DNA of 64,000 bases from Marinobacter sp. THAF197a (GTDB lineage Bacteria > Pseudomonadota > Gammaproteobacteria > Pseudomonadales > Oleiphilaceae), in the NCBI RefSeq assembly GCF_009363275.1, contig NZ_CP045324.1:3658001-3722000 (forward strand), given 5' to 3'. The translations under genes were made by a program, and so were the position numbers. Below are positions 43,207 to 51,653 of this stretch, piece by piece; within the stretch, counting starts at the first letter, position 1; each line of letters begins with the position of its first letter. The notes under the pieces are model-generated. The model did no database searches and was not told where the DNA came from. It was given only the letters and a program-made list of their open reading frames with translations.

Positions 43207-44253
43207 ATGGATATCCGCCTGCAACGGCTGACCGAATGGGTCAGGCACATACCCGGTTTTGAAACTGCCAGCCCCGAGCCGGTTTCCGGTGACGCCAGCT
43301 TCCGCCGGTACTTCCGGGTTTGGCAAAGCACCACTGGCAAAACCCCGGTGCCGTTTATCGTTATGGATGCCCCTCCCGAGCACGAAGACTGCCGGCCGTT
43401 TGTGGCCATCGCCCGACACTGGCGCCAGCAGGACATTATGGTACCCGCCATTGCCGCTGAAGACCTGGCCCTGGGCTTCCTGCTGCTGGAAGACTTTGGC
43501 GACCACCTGATGCTGCCGGCCCTGGCCCAGACCAACGCCGAGACACTGTACCGGCAGGCACTGGATGAGTTGGTCAGGATCGGCCAGGTGTCCTCGCCGG
43601 GCAATTACCTGCTGCCACCTTACGATGAAGCCCTGCTGGACAGGGAGATGGCGCTGTTCCCCGACTGGCTGCTGGAGCAACACCTGCAACTGACACTCAG
43701 CAATCAGGAACGGGCACTGCTGGACACCACCTTTGCGCTCCTGAAGGAGAGCGCCCTGGCACAACCGGAGGTCACGGTGCACCGGGACTACCATTCCCGG
43801 AACCTGCTGGTACTTGCCGGCTGCAAGCGCCCGGGGGTGATTGATTTCCAGGATGCAGTGCGCGGACCGGTCACCTACGATGTCGTTTCCCTGCTGAAAG
43901 ACTGCTATGTGCGCTGGCCCGAACACCAGATCGCCGACTGGCTCGAATATTTCCGCACCGCCAGCCTCGCGGCCGGCCTGCATCGCGCCGATCCGGACAC
44001 CTTCCGGCAATGGTTTGAGCTGATGGGCATGCAAAGGCACCTGAAGGCCGCCGGTATCTTTGCCCGCCTGGCAATCCGGGATGGTAAATCAGGGTACCTG
44101 GACGACATCCCCCGCACCGTTTCTTACCTGCGAGACGCCAGCGCCCGGCAACCGGCGCTCCGACACTTCCATGAATGGCTGTGCGACCGCGTACTGCCCG
44201 CCATTGAACAGCGTATTGGCCCCGTTCCCGGGCAGGAGAGCAGCCAGCAGTGA
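43207..44253 (+). CDS. amgK: N-acetylmuramate/N-acetylglucosamine kinase AmgK
   Basis: A 348-residue member of the aminoglycoside-phosphotransferase-like kinases. It phosphorylates the anomeric carbon of MurNAc and GlcNAc in the cell-wall recycling route of pseudomonads, which bypasses de novo UDP-MurNAc synthesis. The catalytic loop VHRDYHSRNLLVL and the metal motif VIDFQDAVRGPVTYDVVSLL identify the kinase fold. Start taken at 43207; the ribosome site AGGA is somewhat distant. Divergent from lptD, and overlapping murU by four bases, as in Pseudomonas. Confidence 0.92.
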   Translation: MDIRLQRLTEWVRHIPGFETASPEPVSGDASFRRYFRVWQSTTGKTPVPFIVMDAPPEHEDCRPFVAIARHWRQQDIMVPAIAAEDLALGFLLLEDFGDHLMLPALAQTNAETLYRQALDELVRIGQVSSPGNYLLPPYDEALLDREMALFPDWLLEQHLQLTLSNQERALLDTTFALLKESALAQPEVTVHRDYHSRNLLVLAGCKRPGVIDFQDAVRGPVTYDVVSLLKDCYVRWPEHQIADWLEYFRTASLAAGLHRADPDTFRQWFELMGMQRHLKAAGIFARLAIRDGKSGYLDDIPRTVSYLRDASARQPALRHFHEWLCDRVLPAIEQRIGPVPGQESSQQ

Positions 44254-44942
44254 AAGCCATGATCCTGGCCGCCGGCAAGGGCGAACGCATGCGCCCGCTG
44301 ACCCTGACCACCCCGAAACCACTCCTGGTAGCCGGTGGCAAACCGCTGATCGTTCATCACCTGGAACACCTGCGTGACGCGGGCTTCCGCGACGTCGTCA
44401 TCAACCACGCCTGGCTCGGGGAACAGATAGAGCAGCAATTGGGCAATGGCAAACCGTTTGGCCTGAGCATTCGCTACTCCGCCGAAGGCGAGCCGCTGGA
44501 AACCGCCGGTGGCATCGTCCGGGCGCTGCCACTGCTTACCGACCAGGGAGAAGACTGGTTTCTGGTGATCAATGGTGACATCTGGAGCGATGTCTCGTTA
44601 TCGGACTTGCAGCCTCCGGAACAGGATAACTGCCGTGCGCTTCTGGTGATGACGGATAACCCCGAGCACCATCCGGAGGGTGACTTTCACCTTGCAGCCG
44701 ATGGCGCCCTGACCACAAGCGGCGGCAGAAAACTCACCTTCACCGGTATCAGCCTGCTGCACCGGAAGCTGTTTGATGGCCTGGATGACACGTCCGGCAA
44801 GCTGGGCCCGGTGCTTCGCAAGGCCATGGCAAGCCATCAGGTTCGAGGCCTCTATCATGGTGGCCGCTGGGTGGATGTTGGCACCCCGGCCAGACTGGAC
44901 GAGCTGAACAGGCAACTCGCCGACGGCAGGCGACAGGTATGA
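44250..44942 (+). CDS. murU: MurNAc-alpha-1-phosphate uridylyltransferase MurU
   Basis: A 230-residue sugar nucleotidyltransferase. The motif LAAGKGERMRPLTLTTPKPLL binds UTP and the phosphate; NGDIWSD holds metal, and GRWVDVGTPARLDELN ends the fold. It turns MurNAc 1-phosphate, made by AmgK, into UDP-MurNAc. The gene overlaps both neighbours by four bases. Confidence 0.92.
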   Translation: MKAMILAAGKGERMRPLTLTTPKPLLVAGGKPLIVHHLEHLRDAGFRDVVINHAWLGEQIEQQLGNGKPFGLSIRYSAEGEPLETAGGIVRALPLLTDQGEDWFLVINGDIWSDVSLSDLQPPEQDNCRALLVMTDNPEHHPEGDFHLAADGALTTSGGRKLTFTGISLLHRKLFDGLDDTSGKLGPVLRKAMASHQVRGLYHGGRWVDVGTPARLDELNRQLADGRRQV

Positions 44943-45694
44943 GCAAAGCCAGCACGCCACCGTTACCCGCCAGACTGGAGTCGGTGTTCTCCGACCTGCT
45001 CAAGGAGCTGTCCAGTTGCGGGCACCAGGCCAGCACCCTGATGGAGAGAGCGAGGCTGCCGCGCTGGTGCCGCAAACCCCTGTTCTTTTTCCTCGGCTAC
45101 ATTGCCAAGGCCGATGGCCGGGTGATGGAAGCAGACATCCGCTACGCCGAGGCCCTGATGAAAGCCCTTGGCCTTTCCAACCGCCAACGCAAGAAAGCGA
45201 TTGACCAGTTCCAGCGGGGCAAGGCCGCCAGCCAGCTACCCCTGAGGCAGGGCCTGCTGTTCCGTTTGCTGGCAGCGATATGGCCCGGACCAGCCCTGAA
45301 GACGGCCATCTGCCTGTGCCACGGTGCCCAGGTACTGGGCCAGCCCGGCAAAGCCCGGCGCTACCGCTGCGAAGATGCCATCGACCACATCGGCCTGCCC
45401 GTGGCGGTCAGCGACGACATCTTTGAAAGCTACGCCAGCAAAGTCTGGATCCGTAACGCCGGCCCTGCAGCCAAACCGGATACCTATGAACAGGCCTGCC
45501 AGATCCTCGGTGTGACCCGACGGGACGACCTGGAATCCATCAAACGGACCTACAGAAAGAAGGTGTCCGAATGTCATCCAGACAAACTCGCCCAGCAGAA
45601 ACTGACACCATCAGAACTGGCCATGGCCAAGGATCGACTGCTTCGCTACCGGCAGGCCTGGGAACTGATCAAGCAGCGCCACCGGCCGCTTTAA
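44939..45694 (+). CDS. DjlA-like TerB/J-domain co-chaperone
   Basis: A 251-residue protein whose middle (about 48-150) is a TerB-like helical domain (FLGYIAKADGRVMEADI, ALGLSNRQRKKAIDQF) and whose C-terminus (about 184-250) is a J domain with ECHPDKL, so the HPD motif is intact. DjlA proteins usually begin with a membrane helix; here the first 35 residues are not hydrophobic enough, so it may be soluble. It overlaps murU by four bases and probably recruits DnaK. Confidence 0.85.
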   Translation: MSKASTPPLPARLESVFSDLLKELSSCGHQASTLMERARLPRWCRKPLFFFLGYIAKADGRVMEADIRYAEALMKALGLSNRQRKKAIDQFQRGKAASQLPLRQGLLFRLLAAIWPGPALKTAICLCHGAQVLGQPGKARRYRCEDAIDHIGLPVAVSDDIFESYASKVWIRNAGPAAKPDTYEQACQILGVTRRDDLESIKRTYRKKVSECHPDKLAQQKLTPSELAMAKDRLLRYRQAWELIKQRHRPL

Positions 45695-45724
45695 TCAGAT
45701 GTTGCGCCGCCGATGCTGTCCCGG

Positions 45725-46648
45725 TCATCGATTCATCCAGGCCTGAATCCGGCTGGCCACCCGCTCCGCATCGGCCCGTTGTGGTGGGTTTGACAATGCC
45801 ATGGGTTGGCGCCGATAACCACTGACCTGCTCCCGCGCCAGGGCAGCCGCCCGCGCAACCGCCGGATGCCGGCCGGCGTCATCCATGGCGTGCAGGTCGA
45901 GAACCCGCCACGGCCTGTCTGCCGACAACATAGCGGGCAATTCCGGCAACCTTTCACCGGAGAAACGTGGCGCCAGCCAGATCACCCCGGACAACGCCCC
46001 CTGGCCCAGTGCCCAGGCCGTCACATAATCGGCCGACCAGCCAATACCCGACACCGCCGGGCGCTCGTATCCGCGCCGCTGCAGCTCGCCAGCGGCGGCA
46101 TCCAGCAGCTCGCGGATAGAGTTGCGGTAGTCTGACATCACCTCCTCCAGGGCTTCTTCCTCAGCCACGTCAATCATCACCGAGGATTGCAGCTGGTCAT
46201 CCTCAGGCGGAGCTGGCTCCTGAGGTTCTGGCACCAGCCGTTGTTGTCGGCGCCGAACCACACTTTCCGGAGGCGGCCGAAGCCCCAGCGTCATCACTGC
46301 CACGCCACGCTCCGCCAGGGTATCAAGAAGCCCGCCTGCCAGACCTTCAGCCGCGGTCTGCCCTTCGTTTGCCAGCACAATCAGCGCGCCACGTGCCGGT
46401 GTTTTCAGCTCTGGCTGGAACAGCGCCAGTGCCCGGCTATCGTCGTCCAGATCCAGCCACACCGCCCGCTCAGGAAACATCCGGCCCAACGACCACTCGC
46501 CCAGGCCGGTCACCGCCGTCGCCCTGCTTTCCATAGCCTGTTGTGTGCCCTGACCCAGTTCCGGCTCGCTCTCCTGGGCCGATACCGTCAATGCCAGCCC
46601 GGCCAACAGCAACCAGAGAACCCCAATACCTGCTCGACCTGTGATCAA
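45725..46648 (-). CDS. DUF3530 exported alpha/beta-hydrolase-like protein
   Basis: A 307-residue protein with a signal peptide (to about residue 24, LTVSAQ) and the DUF3530 pattern: FQPELKTPARGALIVLANEGQTA, LAERGVAVMTLGLRPPP and, further on, VSGIGWSADYVTAWALGQG, where the nucleophile elbow GWSA would be expected. The last residues are a basic amphipathic tail. Substrate unknown. It is convergent with the DjlA-like gene (30-base gap). Confidence 0.8.
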   Translation of the reverse strand: MITGRAGIGVLWLLLAGLALTVSAQESEPELGQGTQQAMESRATAVTGLGEWSLGRMFPERAVWLDLDDDSRALALFQPELKTPARGALIVLANEGQTAAEGLAGGLLDTLAERGVAVMTLGLRPPPESVVRRRQQRLVPEPQEPAPPEDDQLQSSVMIDVAEEEALEEVMSDYRNSIRELLDAAAGELQRRGYERPAVSGIGWSADYVTAWALGQGALSGVIWLAPRFSGERLPELPAMLSADRPWRVLDLHAMDDAGRHPAVARAAALAREQVSGYRRQPMALSNPPQRADAERVASRIQAWMNR

Positions 46649-46743
46649 AACCGCTTACCTCGCGCTGCGAAAATGCCTAGCAAACTGATAGACTAGCAGG
46701 GTTCCTGTGCCGCCGATAACTCACCTGATCAAGAGAGCCTTTG

Positions 46744-47430
46744 ATGAACCCTTACCTGATTGCCCCATCCATTCTCTCCGCTGATTTCGCCCGCCTGGGC
46801 GAGGAAGTCGACAACGTACTGGCCGCTGGTGCCGACGTGGTTCACTTTGATGTGATGGACAATCACTATGTCCCCAACCTGACCATCGGCCCCATGGTGT
46901 GCGAGGCCCTGCGCAAGCACGGTGTGACTGCACCCATCGATGTGCACCTGATGGTCTCCCCGGTGGATGACCTGATCCGCATGTTCATTGACGCCGGTGC
47001 CAGCTACATCACCTTCCACCCGGAAGCCAGCAACCACGTAGACCGCTCCCTGCAACTGATCCGCGACGGCGGCTGCAAGGCCGGGCTGGTGTTCAACCCC
47101 GCCACGCCCCTGAGCCACATGGATTACGTGATGGACAAGCTCGACATGGTGCTGCTGATGTCGGTAAACCCGGGCTTCGGTGGCCAGAAGTTCATCCCTG
47201 GCACCCTCGACAAGCTCAAGGAAGCCCGCAAGAAGATTGATGCCAGCAACTACAACATTCGCCTGGAAATCGACGGCGGCGTGAAAACCGACAATATCCG
47301 GGAAATCGCCGAAGCCGGCGCCGACACCTTCGTGGCCGGCTCTGCCATCTTCAACACCCCGGATTACAAGGCCACCATCGACGCCATGCGCGAGGAACTG
47401 GAGCAGGCCCGCAAGGTGATTGGCGGATGA
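46744..47430 (+). CDS. rpe: Ribulose-phosphate 3-epimerase
   Basis: Pentose-phosphate-pathway enzyme that interconverts ribulose and xylulose 5-phosphates. The 228 residues show the family motifs APSILSADFARLGEEV, HFDVMDNHYVPNLTIGP, MSVNPGFGGQKFIP and EIDGGVKTDNI. The ATG at 46744 is preferred to a TTG just before it. It overlaps gph by four bases; the rpe-gph-trpE order is that of Pseudomonas. Confidence 0.95.
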   Translation: MNPYLIAPSILSADFARLGEEVDNVLAAGADVVHFDVMDNHYVPNLTIGPMVCEALRKHGVTAPIDVHLMVSPVDDLIRMFIDAGASYITFHPEASNHVDRSLQLIRDGGCKAGLVFNPATPLSHMDYVMDKLDMVLLMSVNPGFGGQKFIPGTLDKLKEARKKIDASNYNIRLEIDGGVKTDNIREIAEAGADTFVAGSAIFNTPDYKATIDAMREELEQARKVIGG

Positions 47431-48116
47431 GCCTGAAAGGTCTGTTCAACGCCCGCTGGCCGGGCGTGGCCCTGTTTGATCTGGACGGCACCCTGGTGGA
47501 CAGCGCCCCCGACCTGGCCGCTGCGGTAGACCAGATGCTGGAACACCTCGGCAGGAGCCCGGCCGGGCTTGAGAAGGTGCGCAACTGGGTGGGCAATGGT
47601 GCCCCTATACTGGTGCGTCGTGCCCTGGCCGGGCAAACCGACTGGGAACCCGCTGCGCCCAGAGACGATGCTCTTTTCAACGATGCACTGGCGATCTTCT
47701 ACCACGCCTACGGACAACTGAACGGCCGTCATGCGGTGGTGTTTGACGGCGTCAACGAATGCCTTGAGCACCTGAAAGGCCTGGGTTGCCGGATGGCCGT
47801 GGTGACCAACAAGCCGGACCAATTTGTTCAGCCATTGCTGGAGAAAACCGGCCTGGACCGGTGGTTTGAACTGTCCGTTGGCGGCGATACCCTGCCGGTA
47901 AAGAAACCGGACCCGGCGCCCCTGGTGCACGCCATGGAACAACTGGGCGGCACACGGGGCACCACGGTGATGGTTGGTGACTCCAAAGCCGACGTAAAAG
48001 CCGCCCTGGCCGCGGGCATCCCATGCGTAGCCGTGCGGTATGGCTACAACTTTGGCGGGCCGGTAGACAGCCTCGGCGCAGATGCTGTTGTTGATTCGCT
48101 GGCCGAGCTTTTGTAA
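47427..48116 (+). CDS. gph: Phosphoglycolate phosphatase
   Basis: A 229-residue haloacid-dehalogenase-type phosphatase. The nucleophile motif is DLDGTLVDSAPDLAA, motif II VVTNKPDQF, and motif IV VGDSKADVKAALAAG. It removes 2-phosphoglycolate, a by-product of DNA repair. Its 3' end precedes the trp leader; no terminator is visible between, so rpe-gph may be read into trp. Confidence 0.93.
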   Translation: MSLKGLFNARWPGVALFDLDGTLVDSAPDLAAAVDQMLEHLGRSPAGLEKVRNWVGNGAPILVRRALAGQTDWEPAAPRDDALFNDALAIFYHAYGQLNGRHAVVFDGVNECLEHLKGLGCRMAVVTNKPDQFVQPLLEKTGLDRWFELSVGGDTLPVKKPDPAPLVHAMEQLGGTRGTTVMVGDSKADVKAALAAGIPCVAVRYGYNFGGPVDSLGADAVVDSLAELL

Positions 48117-48166
48117 TCTCCCAAGGACGTTTTACTTTGAACACATCCATTCGGGAGATTCCTGCC

Positions 48167-48247
48167 GTGCAGGGACTGAATCTGACTGCAGCGCGAGGCA
48201 TCCTGACAACCCGCGCAACACGATGGTGGCGATGGCGCACCGGCTGA
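48167..48247 (+). CDS. trpL: trp leader peptide (Trp codon rich)
   Basis: A 26-residue frame, GTG start with GGGAG about ten bases upstream, ending WWRWRTG before TGA; the three Trp codons are at residues 20, 21 and 23. Placed about 105 bases before trpE, it fits the leader of a Trp attenuator. The start codon is not certain. A different frame with ATG at 48224 also exists but has no Trp codons and no ribosome site. Confidence 0.72.
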   Translation: MQGLNLTAARGILTTRATRWWRWRTG

Positions 48248-48288
48248 GCAAGCCACGGGGCGGATAGCGCATGCCTGTTTGCCCGCAC

Positions 48289-48313
48289 CACCGGTCACAG
48301 CGGTGTAACACCG
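48289..48313 (+). promoter_or_regulatory. Alternative hairpins of the trpE attenuator
   Basis: The block CGGTG (48301-48305) can pair either with CACCG at 48289-48293 or with CACCG at 48309-48313, so the two stems exclude each other. The downstream stem with its 3-base loop is followed by TTCTG, not by a proper T tract, so transcription termination is not certain here. Confidence 0.45.
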
Positions 48314-48352
48314 TTCTGACAAAACGCAGATTAGATTTCAGGAAACCGAACC

Positions 48353-49840
48353 ATGACACCCGAGCAATTCCACGAGCTCGCTGAAGCCGGCTACAACCGT
48401 ATCCCCGTGTACCGCGAAGTACTGGCGGACCTGGACACGCCCCTCAGCACCTATCTGAAACTGGCCAGTGGGCCATACTCCTACCTGTTTGAATCGGTAC
48501 AGGGCGGCGAGAAATGGGGCCGCTATTCCATTATTGGACTGCCTTGCCGGGAAGTGCTGAAAGTCTTCGACCATCGCATTGAGGTCAGCCGCCACGGCGA
48601 GGTGGTTGAACAGGCCGAAGTGGCCGACCCCCTGGTTTTCGTGGACGACTACCAGCAACGGTTCAACGCCCCGGACCTGCCGGAACTGCCCCGTTTCAAT
48701 GGCGGCCTGGTGGGTTACTTCGGTTATGACACCGTGCGCTACATCGAGAAACGCCTGCGCCACAGCTGCCCGCCTGACAAAATCGGCACCCCGGATATCC
48801 TGTTGATGGTGTCGGATGAAATTGTGGTGTTCGACAACCTGCGGGGCAAGCTGCACCTGATTGTGCACGCCGACCCGTCAATTGACGGTGCCTACCAGAC
48901 AGCACAGGCCCGCATCGACGAACTGGAAAGCCAGCTGCACCGCCAGACCGCCAACGCCCCGCGCACCCCGGAACATCTGCGCGGCAAGGTGGTGGACGAA
49001 AGCGACTTTATCTCCGGCTTCAGCCAGGACAAATTCGAAGCGGCAGTAGACAAGATCAAGGGCTACGTCCTGGACGGCGACGTGATGCAGACCGTCATCT
49101 CCCAGCGCATGTCGATCCCGTTCGAGGCACCGCCGCTGAACCTCTACCGTTCGCTGCGCGTGCTCAACCCATCGCCGTACATGTACTTCCTGGATCTGGA
49201 AGACTTCCACATTGTCGGCTCCTCTCCGGAAATCCTGGCCCGGGTGGAGGACGAGGAAGTCACCGTTCGGCCCATCGCCGGCACCCGCAAACGCGGCGCC
49301 ACCGATGCCGAGGACAAGGCCCTGGAAAAAGAGCTGCTGGCCGACCCGAAAGAGATCGCCGAGCACCTGATGCTGATCGACCTGGGCCGCAACGACGCCG
49401 GCCGGGTATCGGAAACCGGCACCGTGAAGCTGACCGACAAGATGATTGTGGAGCGCTATTCCCACGTCATGCACATTGTCTCCAATGTCACCGGCCGCCT
49501 GAAACAGGGCACCAGTTGCCTGGACGTGCTGCGCGCCACCCTGCCCGCCGGCACCCTCAGCGGCGCCCCGAAAATCCGCGCCATGGAAATCATCGACGAA
49601 CTGGAACCGGTGAAGCGTGGCGTGTACGGCGGCGCCGTAGGCTATCTGTCGTTCAACGGCAACATGGACACCGCCATCGCTATCCGCACTGCAGTGATCA
49701 AGGACAACACCCTGCACATCCAGGCCGGCGCCGGCGTGGTGGCAGACTCCATTCCCCGCCTCGAATGGAAAGAAACCATGAACAAGGGCCGCGCGATTTT
49801 CCGTGCCGTGGCCATGACCTACAACGACTACGACCATTGA
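48353..49840 (+). CDS. trpE: Anthranilate synthase component I
   Basis: Catalytic subunit that makes anthranilate from chorismate. The 495 residues have YLFESVQGG near the N-terminus (part of the Trp feedback site), GSSPEILARVED, RPIAGTRKRG, LIDLGRNDAGRV and TLSGAPKIRAMEIIDELEPVKRGVYGGAVG. SD AGGAAA. The gene is preceded by the leader peptide at 48167-48247. Next is trpG, 16 bases after the stop. Confidence 0.95.
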   Translation: MTPEQFHELAEAGYNRIPVYREVLADLDTPLSTYLKLASGPYSYLFESVQGGEKWGRYSIIGLPCREVLKVFDHRIEVSRHGEVVEQAEVADPLVFVDDYQQRFNAPDLPELPRFNGGLVGYFGYDTVRYIEKRLRHSCPPDKIGTPDILLMVSDEIVVFDNLRGKLHLIVHADPSIDGAYQTAQARIDELESQLHRQTANAPRTPEHLRGKVVDESDFISGFSQDKFEAAVDKIKGYVLDGDVMQTVISQRMSIPFEAPPLNLYRSLRVLNPSPYMYFLDLEDFHIVGSSPEILARVEDEEVTVRPIAGTRKRGATDAEDKALEKELLADPKEIAEHLMLIDLGRNDAGRVSETGTVKLTDKMIVERYSHVMHIVSNVTGRLKQGTSCLDVLRATLPAGTLSGAPKIRAMEIIDELEPVKRGVYGGAVGYLSFNGNMDTAIAIRTAVIKDNTLHIQAGAGVVADSIPRLEWKETMNKGRAIFRAVAMTYNDYDH

Positions 49841-49856
49841 GGCGGAGGAACAGATT

Positions 49857-50435
49857 ATGTTGCTGATGATCGATAACTACGATTCCTTCACCTACAACGT
49901 GGTGCAGTACCTGGCGGAGCTGGGTGCAGACGTGCAGGTATACCGGAACGACGAAATCACCATTGCGCAGATCGAAGCCCTGAATCCTGAGCGGCTGGTG
50001 ATTTCCCCGGGCCCCTGCACGCCCAACGAGGCAGGCATCTCCATGGACGCCATTCGCCACTTCGCCGGCAAACTGCCGATCCTGGGCATCTGCCTGGGCC
50101 ACCAGTCCATCGGCCAGGTGTACGGCGGCGATATCATCCGCGCCGGGCGGGTGATGCATGGCAAAGTATCGGCGGTGTACCACAATGATATAGGCGTGTT
50201 CCGGGGCCTGAACAATCCGTTGCAGGCTACCCGTTACCACAGCCTGGTGATCGACAAGGACACCCTGCCCGATTGCCTGGAAGTCACCGCCTGGACCCGC
50301 AACGAAGACGGTTCCATAGAGGAAATCATGGGCGTGCGCCACAAGACCCTGCCCATTGAAGGTGTGCAGTTCCACCCTGAGTCGATCATGACCGAGCAGG
50401 GCCACGAACTGCTGCGCAACTTCCTGAGAACATAA
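49857..50435 (+). CDS. trpG: Anthranilate synthase component II (glutamine amidotransferase)
   Basis: The 192-residue glutaminase subunit supplying ammonia to TrpE. Key motifs are the nucleophilic Cys in PILGICLGHQSIGQVYGG, and the His and Glu in GVQFHPESIMT. Within the trp operon, between trpE and trpD. In some bacteria it also serves PabB; the sequence does not tell. Confidence 0.95.
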   Translation: MLLMIDNYDSFTYNVVQYLAELGADVQVYRNDEITIAQIEALNPERLVISPGPCTPNEAGISMDAIRHFAGKLPILGICLGHQSIGQVYGGDIIRAGRVMHGKVSAVYHNDIGVFRGLNNPLQATRYHSLVIDKDTLPDCLEVTAWTRNEDGSIEEIMGVRHKTLPIEGVQFHPESIMTEQGHELLRNFLRT

Positions 50436-50450
50436 CAAGAGGCCGACCCC

Positions 50451-51479
50451 ATGGACATGAAACAAGCCCTGAACCGCATTGCCTCCAACCTGGACCTGTC
50501 CCGGGAAGAGATGAAGGATGTGATGCGCATTGTGATGAACGGCGAGGCCACCGACGCCCAGATCGGCGCCTTCCTGATGGGCCTGCGCCTGAAAAGCGAA
50601 ACCATCGACGAAATCACCGGCGCCACCGAAGTGATGCGCGAACTTGCAACCAAGGTCACCGTCGACGCCAGCCCACTGGTCGACATCGTCGGCACCGGCG
50701 GCGACGGCGCCAACCTGTTCAACGTGTCCTCAGCGGCGTCTTTCGTTGTCGCCGCCGCCGGTGGTTACGTCGCCAAGCACGGCAACCGGGGCGTGTCTTC
50801 CAAGAGTGGCAGCGCCGACCTGATCGAAAAAGCCGGTATCAACCTGAACATGAAACCCGAGGAAGTGGCGCGCTGCGTTGAACAGATCGGCGTAGGGTTT
50901 ATGTTCGCCCCGGCTCACCACGGCGCAATGAAACACGCCATCGGCCCGCGCCGGGAACTGGGCTGCCGCACCATTTTTAACATCCTCGGCCCGATGACCA
51001 ACCCGGCTGGGGTGACCCGCCAGCTGATCGGCGTATTTTCCCGTGAGCTGTGCCGGCCCATGGCCGAAGTGCTCCAACGTCTGGGCGCGGAGCACATCAT
51101 GGTGGTGCACTCCAAAGATGGCCTGGATGAAATCAGCCTAGCATCGTCGACTCATGTGGCGGAGCTGAAAAACGGCGAGATTACCGAATACGAGCTGACG
51201 CCCGAGGATCTAGGCATCAAGAGCCAGTCTCTGGTCGGCCTGGACGTGGATTCTTCCGATGAGTCGCTGAAACTCATCCGCGCCGCCTTCGGCCGCAGCC
51301 ACGATGAAACCACTGAAAAAGCACGGGACATGATTGCCCTGAACGCCGGCGCGGCCATTTATGTGGCAGGCCTGGCCAGGACCGCCAAAGAAGGGGTCGA
51401 TATGGCACTGGACGCGATGGGTTCTGGCCTGGCTGCCGGCAAGATGTCGGAGCTGGCTGATTTCTCACAGTGTTTTTAA
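50451..51479 (+). CDS. trpD: Anthranilate phosphoribosyltransferase
   Basis: Second step of Trp synthesis: joins anthranilate and PRPP. The 342 residues have the glycine-rich DIVGTGGDGANLFNVSSA, GGYVAKHGNRGVSSKSGSADLIE and LGPMTNPAG motifs. It is followed by a short 7-bp inverted repeat (51479-51485 and 51498-51504) and then the third hairpin element, before trpC. Confidence 0.95.
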   Translation: MDMKQALNRIASNLDLSREEMKDVMRIVMNGEATDAQIGAFLMGLRLKSETIDEITGATEVMRELATKVTVDASPLVDIVGTGGDGANLFNVSSAASFVVAAAGGYVAKHGNRGVSSKSGSADLIEKAGINLNMKPEEVARCVEQIGVGFMFAPAHHGAMKHAIGPRRELGCRTIFNILGPMTNPAGVTRQLIGVFSRELCRPMAEVLQRLGAEHIMVVHSKDGLDEISLASSTHVAELKNGEITEYELTPEDLGIKSQSLVGLDVDSSDESLKLIRAAFGRSHDETTEKARDMIALNAGAAIYVAGLARTAKEGVDMALDAMGSGLAAGKMSELADFSQCF

Positions 51480-51516
51480 CGGCCATGAACTCCTGAAGGC
51501 CGTTGCCAAGTTTGAA

Positions 51517-51628
51517 GAGCCGGTGATGGGGGCCTTTCCAAAACTGTCTGTAGCCATGGATGGCTACAGCCAAGCCCTACAGGGACGTACTTGTGGGCGT
51601 GTTTTGGAAAGGCCCCCATCATCGGCTC
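51517..51628. repeat. Variable-arm hairpin element, copy 3, between trpD and trpC
   Basis: Arms 51517-51544 and 51601-51628 pair over 28 bases with one G.T; the 56-base core contains GTAGCCATGGATGGCTAC (an 8-bp palindrome) and GGGACGTACTTGT. The core aligns with the cores of copies 1 and 2 (34029-34138 and 34246-34355), including GCCATGGATGGC, an AAGC and ACGT.CTTGT. In the arms, copies 2 and 3 agree at 14 of 28 positions. It lies 38 bases after the trpD stop and 25 before the trpC start. Confidence 0.82.
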
Positions 51629-51653
51629 CAGCACCCAATTTTGCAGGCACGAA

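Noticed and set aside
48224..48268. ATG frame within the trp leader
   Set aside because: No ribosome site and no Trp codons; the other frame fits an attenuator.
51591..51653. Longer N-terminus for TrpC
   Set aside because: It would translate part of the hairpin element; the start at 51654 aligns with the family.
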